From positions 8,941-72,940 of the forward strand of contig DLNM01000020.1 in assembly GCA_002479485.1 (NCBI GenBank): a stretch of 64,000 bases of DNA, in the 5' to 3' direction. A model generated the notes under the pieces. The model did not search any database. It was given only the letters and a program-made list of their open reading frames with translations, and was not told where the DNA came from. Below are positions 43,900 through 52,913 of this stretch, piece by piece. The stretch is from Firmicutes bacterium UBA7510. GTDB lineage: Bacteria > Bacillota > Clostridia > Tissierellales > Sedimentibacteraceae. How positions within the stretch are numbered: position 1 is the stretch's first letter; the number at the start of each line of letters is the position of its first letter. A program made the position numbers and the translations under genes.

Positions 43900-46800
43900 C
43901 TATCTTTTATTACCAATTATTTTATTTATATCTATGTCGCCTTTTTTCTTTTTATTTATTATTTTATTTGTATCTATATTAGGCAAGCTAGGTTCTTTCC
44001 ATACGTTTTCGCTTATTTCAAACAATTCATATAGATAATTTAGCTTTTTATTATCCGCTTTTGGTAGAGCCCATTTTATGGCATTGATTTGATTTTTACT
44101 TTTAGACAAATATATCGTCTTTCCATCTTTATCTTTGTCACTCTCGGCATTATTTAAAGCTTTGTATGCTGCTAAAAATTCTTCGTGTGTAATTCCATTT
44201 TCTTTGGCTTTTTTATATTGTTCTGTAACTTTACCACCTAAAGATTTGAAACCGCTGTCGACATATCTTTTAGCATCTGGCAATGAATATTTTCCGAATG
44301 TTGCGCTTTTTAACATATTAGGTAAAGTGGGTTCTGCGGTAAATTGTAGTGTGTCTTTGCCATCTTTATCTACACCATAACTACCGCCTTTGTATATTAC
44401 ATCTACAGTTTCAACTATTTTTTTTGTTTGCCCTCCTGCCGTTGGTGGGAATATATAATAAGCTGGTTTTGACAATTCTTTTCCTAACACGCTCAAGGCT
44501 TTTTTCTCATTCATTTCTCCTGTTGCCAGTCCTACACCGGCATTTATTAAGTTAGGCAAACTCGGCAATGCTGACGAAATGGGTATACGCCCTCCGTCAA
44601 TTAACGAGCCAGCAAAAGGCAATTCTTGTAATATGTTTTTTCCTGTATCTATAACAGCTTGACCTTTTTTCTTATCTTCATCTGTAAAATCATCATATGC
44701 AGTAGTAAATATATCAATTGGGTCTAATGCGGCACGTCTGCCTGTTATTTTTTCATATAATTCATTATACAACCATGCGCCGATAAACATCTTTAAGTAC
44801 GCGCCAGCTAATTCAGCTATGGCCTTGTTTTTATATTCTCTTGGTACGTCTTTTAAGAAATAACCTAATTGATTATTAACCTCTACTTGAAACATTGTAA
44901 ACAGTTTCATCACTGGATTTTTTTCGTTGAATATAGTTGGCAATGCACCTTTTGAACGGTCTGCCATTAATCCGGCTGTCCATTTATCGGCGTCTTGCAT
45001 TGCTTCTGCTTCGCTCATGCCATTGCGCATATTTTCATAATATCTTGCTCTAACAAGAGATTCGGAAGTAAAGTCATCTATCCATTGCATTGGAGTAACT
45101 AAAGCTCCGCTAACTTTTTGAGTGGTTGTTTTTACTAAAGGCTCGCTACCTCTACGATTAGTTAAGAATGTACTTTTATCTACCATTCCATCGCCTTGAA
45201 AGGCACTTGAAACTGTATCTTTCATTCCATTTAATAGATTGGTTGTTTTTACTCCGCCTAAAGCTTGGGTTAAAGGTATGAAGTTTGTTAACCAAGAACC
45301 GGGATTCAAAGCTACCATATTACTAGCTACACGATTTTCCATAGCTTTGGCAACCTCATACATGCCTCTACCTAGTCTGTGTTCCATGTTTCTGTCATTT
45401 ATATTTTTTTTGCCTGCTAACGTATCTGTGTAGTTTCTTAACTCTGTGACTAAATGTGGTAATTTTGTCTTGTCTCTTTCAAACAGCTCGTTTATTCTTG
45501 CTTGTCTATCCTCTACAGATATATCCTCATTTGCAAGCAAAGTGTCTATTTCTGCCTTTATTCCGTCGCTTGAATACTTATATCTTAATTCATTTTCTAG
45601 CGCTCTTAGACGTTGTATATCATCTGTGTGATGAATTACATCTGATACCCCCTCTATGTATCTGTCAAAACCTTTTACGGCGTCGAAATCAGTCGCATTC
45701 GATGTACGTCTTAGAAAATTACCTACCCACTTTTTACCCGGCTTAAATGTATGAGTTAAGCCTGCAATGTCTGTTGGCAACTCTTGAGTATTTACATTAA
45801 AGCCGAGTGTTTTTGCTACCTTACCCAAAAGATTATCTACTGTATCTTCTGTAAAGTGAGGAAAATAATCTTGCCTATAATCAACAGGAGCATATCCATT
45901 TCTTATTAATGAATCATTTGCTTGGCTAATTAAACCATCGTATATACCTCTAAATGTCTGTACTGCGTTATTAATTTTGTTCAAGTCTGCTCCACTGCTT
46001 TTGACAGTATCTTCATTAATCTTTCCCTCTCCTAGCAATTGGACTAATGCTCTCTCGCTTACATTCTCAAATATCGGTAGTCCCTGTTCGGTTTGCCTAA
46101 ATGTTACCTTGTATTTAGCTTTATCGCTTAAATTTAAGGCTTTTATTTTACCCCTATATTCATTTTTAGTCTTGGTTGATAAGGCTTCATTATCGTGAAT
46201 TTTAGTGAAATAGGTATCATTTATTTTTTCAGCTTCTGTAGAATCGGGAATTATATCTCTAAAGTTACGTTCCATAGTTTCGCGTTGATATTGTAAGCCT
46301 GTTTTTTTATCTTTCCATGTGTCACTATTTTGTATTAAGTCATTTGCCAATTGTCTGTAATTACTTTTAATTTCCTTTTTAGTATTATTTATTGTTCTAT
46401 CTATATCATTCAAAGGTCTTTTAACATCATACATAGCTTGAATATTTGCTTTTCTAACTGTGTTAGGTAAATCATCAAACGTAATAGCACCTTTTACAAG
46501 TCCATCAAGGAAATGTTTTTCTGTATCTGTTAAACTTCCCTTAGCAACTGCATTATCATAAGTTTGTTTTAGTAACTTCTTCTGTTTATACAGTTGGTCT
46601 ATAGGTTTACTTTGCATATCTTCCGTTTGTTCTACAGTGTTATTTTGTGTATTGGGCATTTGTTCTTGTTCTATAGTTGTTGCCATGTTGCTTATAGGTC
46701 TTGTATTTAATTGTGTAGGTTCTGTTGTTTTAAATCTTATTTTTTCTATATAGTCGGTTAAATTTTCAAAATTTATATCTCCAGCACCCTGAACGTCAAA

Positions 46801-48234
46801 GCCTTTTTGTGTTTCATAAACTCTATTTTTTCTATTTAAGTTAAAATATCCATAATTAACTAAATTAGTCACTTCTTTTAAAACTTCACTTCTGTTAATA
46901 TTTGTAACGGAAGAAATTTCATTTACTAGTTCATTTATTGTTGGATTTTCGCCTACCATATTTTCGTATTGTCTGGCTATTCTAAAAACCTCTATTGTGT
47001 TGTTTGTGGTTTTAGGGGTTGTTTTTGTTTCTTGTACTGTGTTATCATTTCTAGGCTCTAAATTTGATTTTAAAGGCTCTTTTGTTTCTGTTTGATTTAA
47101 TATATTACCGTTATCAATTTCAACGTTGTTTAAGCTAGTTTTAGGTTCAAAACTTTGTTCGATTTCGCTTAATGAAATAGGCTTGTTCATATTTGGTGAA
47201 GATGGAGTTTTATTTTCAGTAGGCTTATACTCTGGTAATGACGGTTTTTTATTAAATAAAGCTTTTCCGCCACCAAACAAACCACCAACACCACCACCTA
47301 TCATCATGCTATACACTTGTTCCTTTACGTCTCTTGGTGTATTTTCATCAAGAACTAGATTTTGATATATTCTTTGTACATCGTATTCAAGTCCTTCCTC
47401 TAAGGCTTCTCCTGCGGCATTTTTTAATATTTTTCCTAGAACACTATTGCTTGCTTTAGAAATATAACTTGCAACATTTTTTGGTACTATAGATAACAAT
47501 TTTTTCCCTGCTGTACTTGCCAATGCCTTACTAGCTCCACTTGCACCTATTCCTGCTATGCTTTCAATTCCACCACTTATTAATCCACTACCCAAAGCGT
47601 GTAGTCCCGCTTTGTTTTTGTCTATTCCTTTCAGCATATCGTTTTGGAATGTATCTGCATAAGTAGTTAATCCTATTGTTAATGGCAAAGGTGCACCAGC
47701 TACTAATGTAGGAATTGCCTTTATCCCCATATCTCCGCCAGCTAAAGCAATATCGGTTATTACATTTTCAACATTACTATTGCCGGCCTTTAATCTAGTT
47801 GTACTTGCATCCTCTTGTTTTTGGATAGCTTGCGTTAAATTAGATATAGGTTTGATGTTTTTATATTTATTTATAATGTTTTCTTGAGATTTTGGAGTCT
47901 GAATATTAGTGCCTAGCTTTTTATTTATCAATGCATTTGTGTCTTTAACGCGCTTTGCATTATCAACATCATTTTGCATGACATTGTATGCCGCAACGTC
48001 TCCTAATTGCATTAATGTTTTGCCGGCCTTATATCCTAAATTATTTACATACTCTATAGCTTTCATAGGGAGCGACTGCTTTTTGACAGTCGGCTCCTTG
48101 TTTAATTCATTTCTCTTTTGTTCATCTCTAGCCTTATATGCATTTAATACAAATTCTTCTCTTTTTATTTCGTTTTTCATGTCGGATAATTTATAAGTCT
48201 TTCCGACTTCTTTTTTTAGATCACTTAATTTCAT
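43900..48234 (-). CDS. Large putative internal virion (DNA ejection) protein
   Basis: 1444 aa. The first 340 residues contain glycine-rich, membrane-active segments (about 170-205, 212-245 and 308-330, e.g. SMMIGGGVGGLFGGG). A low-complexity Thr/Asn/Pro linker follows (about 335-560), then a long helical C-terminal region. The size, position at the end of the tail genes and hydrophobic stretches fit ejection proteins that enter the host envelope during infection. No enzyme motif recognised. It starts 10 bp after the 535-aa gene. Confidence 0.6.
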   Translation of the reverse strand: MKLSDLKKEVGKTYKLSDMKNEIKREEFVLNAYKARDEQKRNELNKEPTVKKQSLPMKAIEYVNNLGYKAGKTLMQLGDVAAYNVMQNDVDNAKRVKDTNALINKKLGTNIQTPKSQENIINKYKNIKPISNLTQAIQKQEDASTTRLKAGNSNVENVITDIALAGGDMGIKAIPTLVAGAPLPLTIGLTTYADTFQNDMLKGIDKNKAGLHALGSGLISGGIESIAGIGASGASKALASTAGKKLLSIVPKNVASYISKASNSVLGKILKNAAGEALEEGLEYDVQRIYQNLVLDENTPRDVKEQVYSMMIGGGVGGLFGGGKALFNKKPSLPEYKPTENKTPSSPNMNKPISLSEIEQSFEPKTSLNNVEIDNGNILNQTETKEPLKSNLEPRNDNTVQETKTTPKTTNNTIEVFRIARQYENMVGENPTINELVNEISSVTNINRSEVLKEVTNLVNYGYFNLNRKNRVYETQKGFDVQGAGDINFENLTDYIEKIRFKTTEPTQLNTRPISNMATTIEQEQMPNTQNNTVEQTEDMQSKPIDQLYKQKKLLKQTYDNAVAKGSLTDTEKHFLDGLVKGAITFDDLPNTVRKANIQAMYDVKRPLNDIDRTINNTKKEIKSNYRQLANDLIQNSDTWKDKKTGLQYQRETMERNFRDIIPDSTEAEKINDTYFTKIHDNEALSTKTKNEYRGKIKALNLSDKAKYKVTFRQTEQGLPIFENVSERALVQLLGEGKINEDTVKSSGADLNKINNAVQTFRGIYDGLISQANDSLIRNGYAPVDYRQDYFPHFTEDTVDNLLGKVAKTLGFNVNTQELPTDIAGLTHTFKPGKKWVGNFLRRTSNATDFDAVKGFDRYIEGVSDVIHHTDDIQRLRALENELRYKYSSDGIKAEIDTLLANEDISVEDRQARINELFERDKTKLPHLVTELRNYTDTLAGKKNINDRNMEHRLGRGMYEVAKAMENRVASNMVALNPGSWLTNFIPLTQALGGVKTTNLLNGMKDTVSSAFQGDGMVDKSTFLTNRRGSEPLVKTTTQKVSGALVTPMQWIDDFTSESLVRARYYENMRNGMSEAEAMQDADKWTAGLMADRSKGALPTIFNEKNPVMKLFTMFQVEVNNQLGYFLKDVPREYKNKAIAELAGAYLKMFIGAWLYNELYEKITGRRAALDPIDIFTTAYDDFTDEDKKKGQAVIDTGKNILQELPFAGSLIDGGRIPISSALPSLPNLINAGVGLATGEMNEKKALSVLGKELSKPAYYIFPPTAGGQTKKIVETVDVIYKGGSYGVDKDGKDTLQFTAEPTLPNMLKSATFGKYSLPDAKRYVDSGFKSLGGKVTEQYKKAKENGITHEEFLAAYKALNNAESDKDKDGKTIYLSKSKNQINAIKWALPKADNKKLNYLYELFEISENVWKEPSLPNIDTNKIINKKKKGDIDINKIIGNKR

Positions 48235-48243
48235 AGCAACCTC

Positions 48244-49851
48244 CTAAGGTTCTATACGATACCCGAACAATCTAGCAAATGTTATAATGTCATCGTCTGG
48301 TACTCCTTGCTTAATCATTTCTCTTGCCACTGAATAAACTTCATCTTCTGTAGGGTTTCTTAATGCTTCTTCTGCTTGCGATAAAAGCTGTCTGTAATAT
48401 TTCTTAGCAGTTTCATTGTTGAGTTTTGTGTTTTGTGGTTGTGATTTAATTACTGTATCTACAGGTAATCCACTATAACCTTGTATTATGTCTAATACTT
48501 CTTGTGTCCTTGCGCCGCTTTCATAAGCTTTTAAAGCTGTGTCATATTGAGTTTTATTATAAGTCTTAGGCTTTGTTGTTGTACTTGTATTGTTGGCAGC
48601 CTTTAAAGCATTGTTATAAGCTTGCTGTTTTAATTGATTTTGCCATTCTTGATTATATCTATCGTCATTGATTTTATCTCTGTCTATGTTATAGTTCCAC
48701 TCTTGATTGTATCTATTATCAGTAACTTGGTCTCTGCCGACATTATAATTCCATTGCTGATTGTATCTATCGTCTGCAACCGAATCACGACCTACTTGAT
48801 AATTATATGCCCTATCTGCATTCATCTGTGCAACTTGCCTGTCTAAGTTAGAACCTAATAAATCAACTAATCTTAAACCATATTCACTTGCGTTGTTAGC
48901 AATGTTTAAATCTCCTGTTGTTTTTAGATTAGATATATCTGTTTCAATTTGATTTAATGCATTATTTCCTGCTAGTCTTGTATCGTTTAACACATTCTCG
49001 TATGCTGCTCTTTTGTCTAGCATAGAGGATTCTGTTAATCCTCCGGTTAAACCTTGTGACTTCATTTGTTGTGTTAAGTTTCTATTACCTAATTGGTCGT
49101 TAATATATGCTTGGTTTAATGCCGCATCTGTTTTCTGATTTATTCCTGCTCTCTGTGCGTTTAGAGTATTTACACCTCTTTCCACAGCTAATCGTTGAGC
49201 TTCTGCTGCTTGTCTTTGTGCTTCTAATAAAGCTTGCTGTTGTTGGTCGTACATTTGCTGATAAATGTTTCCTACATTATTTGAATTACCATAACTGTTA
49301 TAAGAATTTGGCAAATCGTTATAATAGTTTCCGCTTGATACATTTACGTTAGCAGGAAGCCTTCCATTGTATGCCTCACTTGTATATCCATTGGTCGTAG
49401 CGCCATTTATTTGCCAACTTTGATTACTTCCGTCTGGGGTTATAACTGTTCCAACTGGTAGTCCAGTTTCTTGTGTTTTGCCGTTTACTATAGATACTCT
49501 CACATTGCCATAGCCGGGAACAAAAGCTGTTGCGTTTCTACTGTCTGCCTTTTGTTGAGAGTATGCAACTGTGTTACCTGTGTTACCTATTTGTTTTTGA
49601 ACTTCATCGCCATAACCTTTCGCCCATGCTTCATTTTTATAAGCATTAGTGTTTGTACTAGTTTTATAACTTCCGTCTAAATTATTTGTATATCCGCTGC
49701 CCTCTCTAATTGACTTTGCTCCTGCTGCTGCATTATTCATTGCCGTTTTATCACCGCTTGCTTTTGCCTGTTCCCATGCATTTGTATACGCATTAATTCT
49801 GTCTTGGTCTTCCTTGCTTAATCGTTTTTTATCTTCGGCCGTTAATGCCAT
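48244..49851 (-). CDS. Putative virion/ejection protein with 18-residue repeats
   Basis: 535 aa, rich in Gln, Asn and Ala. A Q/A-rich helical segment (about 197-250) precedes three tandem 18-residue repeats (residues 350-403; unit NYxVGRDxVxDxRYNQxW). The C-terminus (about 460-535) is helical. Similar repeat-bearing proteins occur next to large ejection proteins in Firmicutes short-tailed phages, from memory. It lies 4 bp after the amidase gene. Confidence 0.55.
   Translation of the reverse strand: MALTAEDKKRLSKEDQDRINAYTNAWEQAKASGDKTAMNNAAAGAKSIREGSGYTNNLDGSYKTSTNTNAYKNEAWAKGYGDEVQKQIGNTGNTVAYSQQKADSRNATAFVPGYGNVRVSIVNGKTQETGLPVGTVITPDGSNQSWQINGATTNGYTSEAYNGRLPANVNVSSGNYYNDLPNSYNSYGNSNNVGNIYQQMYDQQQQALLEAQRQAAEAQRLAVERGVNTLNAQRAGINQKTDAALNQAYINDQLGNRNLTQQMKSQGLTGGLTESSMLDKRAAYENVLNDTRLAGNNALNQIETDISNLKTTGDLNIANNASEYGLRLVDLLGSNLDRQVAQMNADRAYNYQVGRDSVADDRYNQQWNYNVGRDQVTDNRYNQEWNYNIDRDKINDDRYNQEWQNQLKQQAYNNALKAANNTSTTTKPKTYNKTQYDTALKAYESGARTQEVLDIIQGYSGLPVDTVIKSQPQNTKLNNETAKKYYRQLLSQAEEALRNPTEDEVYSVAREMIKQGVPDDDIITFARLFGYRIEP
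48643..48804 (-). repeat. Three 54-bp tandem repeats in the virion protein gene
   Basis: Three consecutive units encoding NYQVGRDSVADDRYNQQW, NYNVGRDQVTDNRYNQEW and NYNIDRDKINDDRYNQEW. Confidence 0.85.
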
Positions 49852-49855
49852 ATAA

Positions 49856-50518
49856 TCACCCCTTTATGTAGGTTGCTATTTTAATTATTAGAGTGTCTAA
49901 GTTTTTAACTACTTTACAAGCATTTATCCAAAAATCAGGCGAGTTGATTTTTACTTTTTCAACTAACACTTGTATAGCTTCTTGTATTGTTAATTCTTTC
50001 TTTTCCAATCTTTTTTTTACCTCATTTCTAAACATATCCATGTCTTTTCCGTGTAGAGGAAACCAATGCATAACATCAGCATGATTGCTCGCTATGCCTT
50101 TTTTATAAGCCTCTGAATGGCAAATAATGTCCTTTTCTGTAAGGTTAAATTCCTTGCATAACATTACGCATAATTCAATTGAGTTCTCCCAAATGGCATT
50201 AAAAAAAGACTTATCTTTTAAGTCTTTGGGTTCGCATATTTCAAAACCTATATGAGTATTATTTGCACTACCTCCCGCATGCCAACCCCTGCGATTCCAT
50301 GGAAGATATTGCATTGTGACTTTATCGTCTAAAAAAGCATGAACGCAAGCTTGTCGATTAATTTCTCCTTTAGCAAATGACTTGTTCCACCTATCAAACC
50401 AATCAAGAGCCATTACTCCTGGAGTAGCTGTTGAGTGTACCATAATACCCTTTGGAATTATCTTTTGCCCTGTGTTATAGCAATCATTTCTAGTCATAAA
50501 CTTTTGAATTACTTGCAT
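49856..50518 (-). CDS. Phage endolysin, N-acetylmuramoyl-L-alanine amidase
   Basis: 220 aa. The Amidase_2 (PGRP-like) domain occupies residues 1-170 with zinc ligands in MVHSTAT, the WHAGG substrate loop, GFEICEP and ICHSEAYKKGIASNHADVMHWF. The C-terminal 45 residues are a probable wall- or membrane-contact helix. It releases progeny by cutting the MurNAc-L-Ala bond. Its ATG overlaps the stop of the small membrane protein gene by 1 nt. Confidence 0.93.
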   Translation of the reverse strand: MQVIQKFMTRNDCYNTGQKIIPKGIMVHSTATPGVMALDWFDRWNKSFAKGEINRQACVHAFLDDKVTMQYLPWNRRGWHAGGSANNTHIGFEICEPKDLKDKSFFNAIWENSIELCVMLCKEFNLTEKDIICHSEAYKKGIASNHADVMHWFPLHGKDMDMFRNEVKKRLEKKELTIQEAIQVLVEKVKINSPDFWINACKVVKNLDTLIIKIATYIKG

Positions 50519-50688
50519 TATTCTCCCTCTTTTCTTCTAGTAAAGAAATAAGTAAAAACCGCCGATACGGCCATGATAAAAGTTTCATTATCTAATATTT
50601 TCAAATATGTAAATACCACTAGAGCAACTGTTAAAATTAAAGTGATTATTGATTTCAAATCTATTAATTTTGCAATTTTATCTTTCAT
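50518..50688 (-). CDS. Small membrane protein in lysis cassette (holin-like)
   Basis: 56 aa: one strongly hydrophobic segment (SIITLILTVALVVFTYL), a short turn, a second one (TFIMAVSAVFTYFF) and a basic tail TRRKEGE. Located between the BhlA-like gene and the endolysin and overlapping both, with GGAGG before its ATG. It is probably a holin or holin partner. Confidence 0.65.
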   Translation of the reverse strand: MKDKIAKLIDLKSIITLILTVALVVFTYLKILDNETFIMAVSAVFTYFFTRRKEGE

Positions 50689-50890
50689 GCTTGCCTCCTA
50701 TATTGTTTCTAATCTCTTTGACATTCTCTCTTATTTCATCAACTATATTGAATTTTTTCGTTAATTCTTCTAACAAATTTTGATACCTTGTTTCTCTTTC
50801 GCCTGTTGTTTTAAGTGTATAAATCAATAGCGCAACAAATAATCCATACCCTAAGCCTTGCGATATAGCAACTTTTAATAGTTCGTCCAT
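50678..50890 (-). CDS. BhlA/UviB-family holin-like protein
   Basis: 70 aa. One N-terminal membrane helix (ISQGLGYGLFVALLIYTL) followed by a charged helical tail with RETRYQNLLEEL, the pattern of BhlA/UviB proteins associated with phage lysis and bacteriocin release. It precedes the small membrane protein and amidase. Confidence 0.85.
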   Translation of the reverse strand: MDELLKVAISQGLGYGLFVALLIYTLKTTGERETRYQNLLEELTKKFNIVDEIRENVKEIRNNIGGKHER

Positions 50891-50917
50891 AATTCAATCC
50901 CCTTTTTAAAGAATAAA

Positions 50918-50933
50918 GGGGCATTTCTGCCCC
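50918..50933 (-). terminator. Hairpin upstream of the lysis cassette
   Basis: GGGGC (50918-50922) and GCCCC (50929-50933), followed on the minus strand by TTTATTCTTT, directly after the 95-aa gene. Confidence 0.6.
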
Positions 50934-50936
50934 ATC

Positions 50937-51224
50937 CTAAAAATCTAGTCCTTTTTTCTTTCTCAATTCTTTTGCTTGTTTGTCTATTTCCTCAACGTCT
51001 TTTTCTATTTCTGAATAATTTAGATTTTCCATACCGTCAAAGTTATAACGCAATTCGTTAGGCTCTGCATATGGATTTATAACTTTTAATTCTTCGTCAG
51101 TGTATTTTCTATTTCTTACATGTTGTAAGAGCATATCCTCCGCTATTCCCATATCAACCTCTTTTTCTATTGCCATTAATTTTATAAAGCCACTGTATTT
51201 CTTTGCAAATTCCTTTTTATTCAT
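50937..51224 (-). CDS. Phage protein of unknown function
   Basis: 95 aa, charged and helical (NKKEFAKKYSGFIKLMAIEKEVDMGIAEDMLL ... EEIDKQAKELRKKKG). Not recognised. Flanked by hairpins on both sides, so it may be its own unit between the tail and lysis modules. The ATG has AGGAGG upstream. Confidence 0.6.
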   Translation of the reverse strand: MNKKEFAKKYSGFIKLMAIEKEVDMGIAEDMLLQHVRNRKYTDEELKVINPYAEPNELRYNFDGMENLNYSEIEKDVEEIDKQAKELRKKKGLDF

Positions 51225-51249
51225 TGTTTTTGCCTCCTATTATATAATT

Positions 51250-51279
51250 AAAAAAGAGCCGTTAAGCTCTTATTTTTTA
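51250..51279. terminator. Bidirectional terminator beside the plus-strand moron
   Basis: AAGAGC (51254-51259) and GCTCTT (51266-51271) with A/T tracts on both sides; ends minus-strand late transcription before the divergently placed plus-strand gene. Confidence 0.7.
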
Positions 51280-51304
51280 AATTTGATATTACATTATTTT
51301 CATA

Positions 51305-51333
51305 TTTACAATCGAACGTATGTTTGTTATAAT
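51305..51333 (+). promoter_or_regulatory. Plus-strand promoter with embedded LexA (SOS) box
   Basis: -35 TTTACA (51305-51310), 17-bp spacer, -10 TATAAT (51328-51333). The spacer contains CGAACGTATGTTTG (51313-51326), matching the Gram-positive LexA box CGAACRNRYGTTYC except the last base. A repressor there would block the promoter until DNA damage. Confidence 0.7.
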
Positions 51334-51353
51334 CCAATCAAGGAGATGATTGC

Positions 51354-51596
51354 ATGAAAATTGTAAATGAAAACATAAAAGTTTTAGCCTCTTTTGGCAG
51401 AGATGGTGCAATAATTCCTCTGCGATTTAAAAGAGAAGATGATAAAACCATTCAAATTGATAAAGTTGTTAAAATTCACGATGAACACCTCGCAGGAAAT
51501 CACCGTAAAGTTTTTACTTGTTTACAAAGAGGGAAAGACCTTTATGAAATCAAATACGAGATTGACACACAAAAGTGGTATCTATTTAAAATATAG
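51354..51596 (+). CDS. Plus-strand small protein with SOS-type promoter (moron)
   Basis: 80 aa, facing against the surrounding late genes. AGGAG lies 8 nt before the ATG and a near-consensus promoter just upstream carries a LexA-type box. The body ASFGRDGAIIPLRFKREDDKTIQIDKVVKIHDEHLAGNHRKVFTC ... YEIKYEIDTQKWYLFKI recalls, from memory, a widespread family of about 80-100 aa clostridial proteins of unknown function. Beta-rich, soluble. Function not assigned. Confidence 0.75.
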   Translation: MKIVNENIKVLASFGRDGAIIPLRFKREDDKTIQIDKVVKIHDEHLAGNHRKVFTCLQRGKDLYEIKYEIDTQKWYLFKI

Positions 51597-51605
51597 ATAC
51601 CATTT
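51576..51605 (+). terminator. Hairpin at the end of the plus-strand moron
   Basis: TGGTATCTAT (51576-51585) and ATAGATACCA (51593-51602) form a 10-bp stem overlapping the stop codon, followed by TTTATCATC. Confidence 0.5.
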
Positions 51606-51633
51606 ATCATCATCGCTTTTGTCCGTAATTTGT

Positions 51634-51756
51634 TTATAATGCGGACATTATCTCTTGTTTTTCTATCTCTGTTATCATTTTAGCACTAACAAATATATCC
51701 AAGTCAGTTGATGTATATAAACCCATCACATAGTATTCTTTGATATAACTAAACAT
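51634..51756 (-). CDS. XkdX-family small phage protein
   Basis: 40 aa beginning MFSYIKEYYVMGLYTSTDLDIFV, then SAKMITEIEKQEIM, the XkdX pattern (G-[LI]-Y-[ST] and a short C-terminal helix). GGAGG lies seven bases before the ATG at 51756. It overlaps the upstream gene by 8 nt, the standard XkdW-XkdX layout. Confidence 0.8.
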   Translation of the reverse strand: MFSYIKEYYVMGLYTSTDLDIFVSAKMITEIEKQEIMSAL

Positions 51757-52117
51757 TTGTAGTACCTCCTTTTAACTTTGCTATCTCTAGTAGTAATTGA
51801 GAATTTAAAGCCTTTTGATTGTTTATCTCAGCTTTCATACTTGCATTATCTATTAGTAACTGTGCGTTTAAAGTGTCTTGTTGAGATGGTTGTGATTTAG
51901 GTTGGTTTGCTTCCCATTCTGCTATTTCCTCTGCTGTTGCAGTTTCTACCCATGTATTATCTACCCTTTGTGGTTTAAGCATTGTATTAGCAATTTGCCA
52001 ATCATCTGTAATTACTTGCTCTCCATCTTTCAAAGTGTAAAATTGAGGATTATTATTATCATTCAAAGCAACAAATTCTGTTTTAAATCCTTGTTGATTT
52101 ATTACAATTCCAAACAT
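51749..52117 (-). CDS. XkdW-like phage tail-region protein
   Basis: 122 aa. An N-terminal small beta part (MFGIVINQQGFKTEFVAL) and a C-terminal helical repeat-like end, DTLNAQLLIDNASMKAEINNQKALNSQLLLEIAKLKGG, which is the usual end of XkdW-type proteins. The WEANQP linker is also common. Its role near tail fibres is not established. It precedes XkdX. Confidence 0.6.
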   Translation of the reverse strand: MFGIVINQQGFKTEFVALNDNNNPQFYTLKDGEQVITDDWQIANTMLKPQRVDNTWVETATAEEIAEWEANQPKSQPSQQDTLNAQLLIDNASMKAEINNQKALNSQLLLEIAKLKGGTTNV

Positions 52118-52126
52118 ATTAACCTC

Positions 52127-52909
52127 CTAATCCGCTGTATATTCAATGTGAAAAGCGTTATATGTTCCTGTACTACTATAAACAGCAACTACACCAGTAG
52201 AACGTATATATCCGTTCCCATTCTCACACTTTATAGGTACATCTATTTTAGGTCTATATCCTACTGGTAATGTAGCTAATTCAATTGTTGTTGGTAAAGC
52301 AGTACCACCTGTGTTTTTAAACATAACATTTATTTCTACTTTGTTTAAGCTGTCTTTTTTTAAATAAGACGAACCTATGGAATAGTCTACATAACCACTG
52401 TTATATGGAAATGAAATATCTATTTTATCTTGAGTAGGATTTAATTTCCAAGCACTCCAGCTTGCACCTTCTTTCGAACGTTCAAAAGTCTTTCCACCAT
52501 TGGCATAAGTTTTAAGTTGTTGAATTTCATAACCATTTAAAAATTTATATCCGTTCATCTCTAATCTACCACCACCCAATATAGCATGAGAAAAAGCTAC
52601 ATTAAGAGTGAAATGATATTCTGTGTCATTTGCAAAATTTGATGCAAAACTATCAATTAAAGCATCTAATTCAGTTTGATTATTTACAGTATAAATTTTT
52701 AATGTACGTTTGTCCGTAATTCGTTCCAATTGCTGACTAACTTCATCAATCAATCCGTTGTGTTTATTTTTAACTAATTGACCGTGTGAATCCATGAATG
52801 TCTGTACTTCTTGATAGGTGTTGAATACATCTGCTAGTTCTCGAGGCATTCCTGTATATAATTTACCTTGTTCATCTGTTGATGTTATTTTATAGTCATT
52901 TAAAGCCAA
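52127..52909 (-). CDS. Tail fibre/appendage protein
   Basis: 260 aa. The N-terminal stretch (about 1-70) with YKITSTDEQGKLYTGMPRELADVFNTYQEVQTFMDSHGQLVKNKHNGLIDEV looks like a virion-attachment coil; residues about 70-150 contain a GGGRLEMNGYKFLNGYEIQQLKTYANG beta segment typical of trimeric fibres; the C-terminal part is a beta-sandwich. It likely contacts the host surface. Position after the nozzle protein supports this. Confidence 0.65.
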   Translation of the reverse strand: MALNDYKITSTDEQGKLYTGMPRELADVFNTYQEVQTFMDSHGQLVKNKHNGLIDEVSQQLERITDKRTLKIYTVNNQTELDALIDSFASNFANDTEYHFTLNVAFSHAILGGGRLEMNGYKFLNGYEIQQLKTYANGGKTFERSKEGASWSAWKLNPTQDKIDISFPYNSGYVDYSIGSSYLKKDSLNKVEINVMFKNTGGTALPTTIELATLPVGYRPKIDVPIKCENGNGYIRSTGVVAVYSSTGTYNAFHIEYTAD

Positions 52910-52913
52910 TATA

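Noticed and set aside
45446..45746. Plus-strand open frames opposite the 1444-aa gene
   Set aside because: Several short overlapping antisense frames with no start signals; shadows of the large gene.
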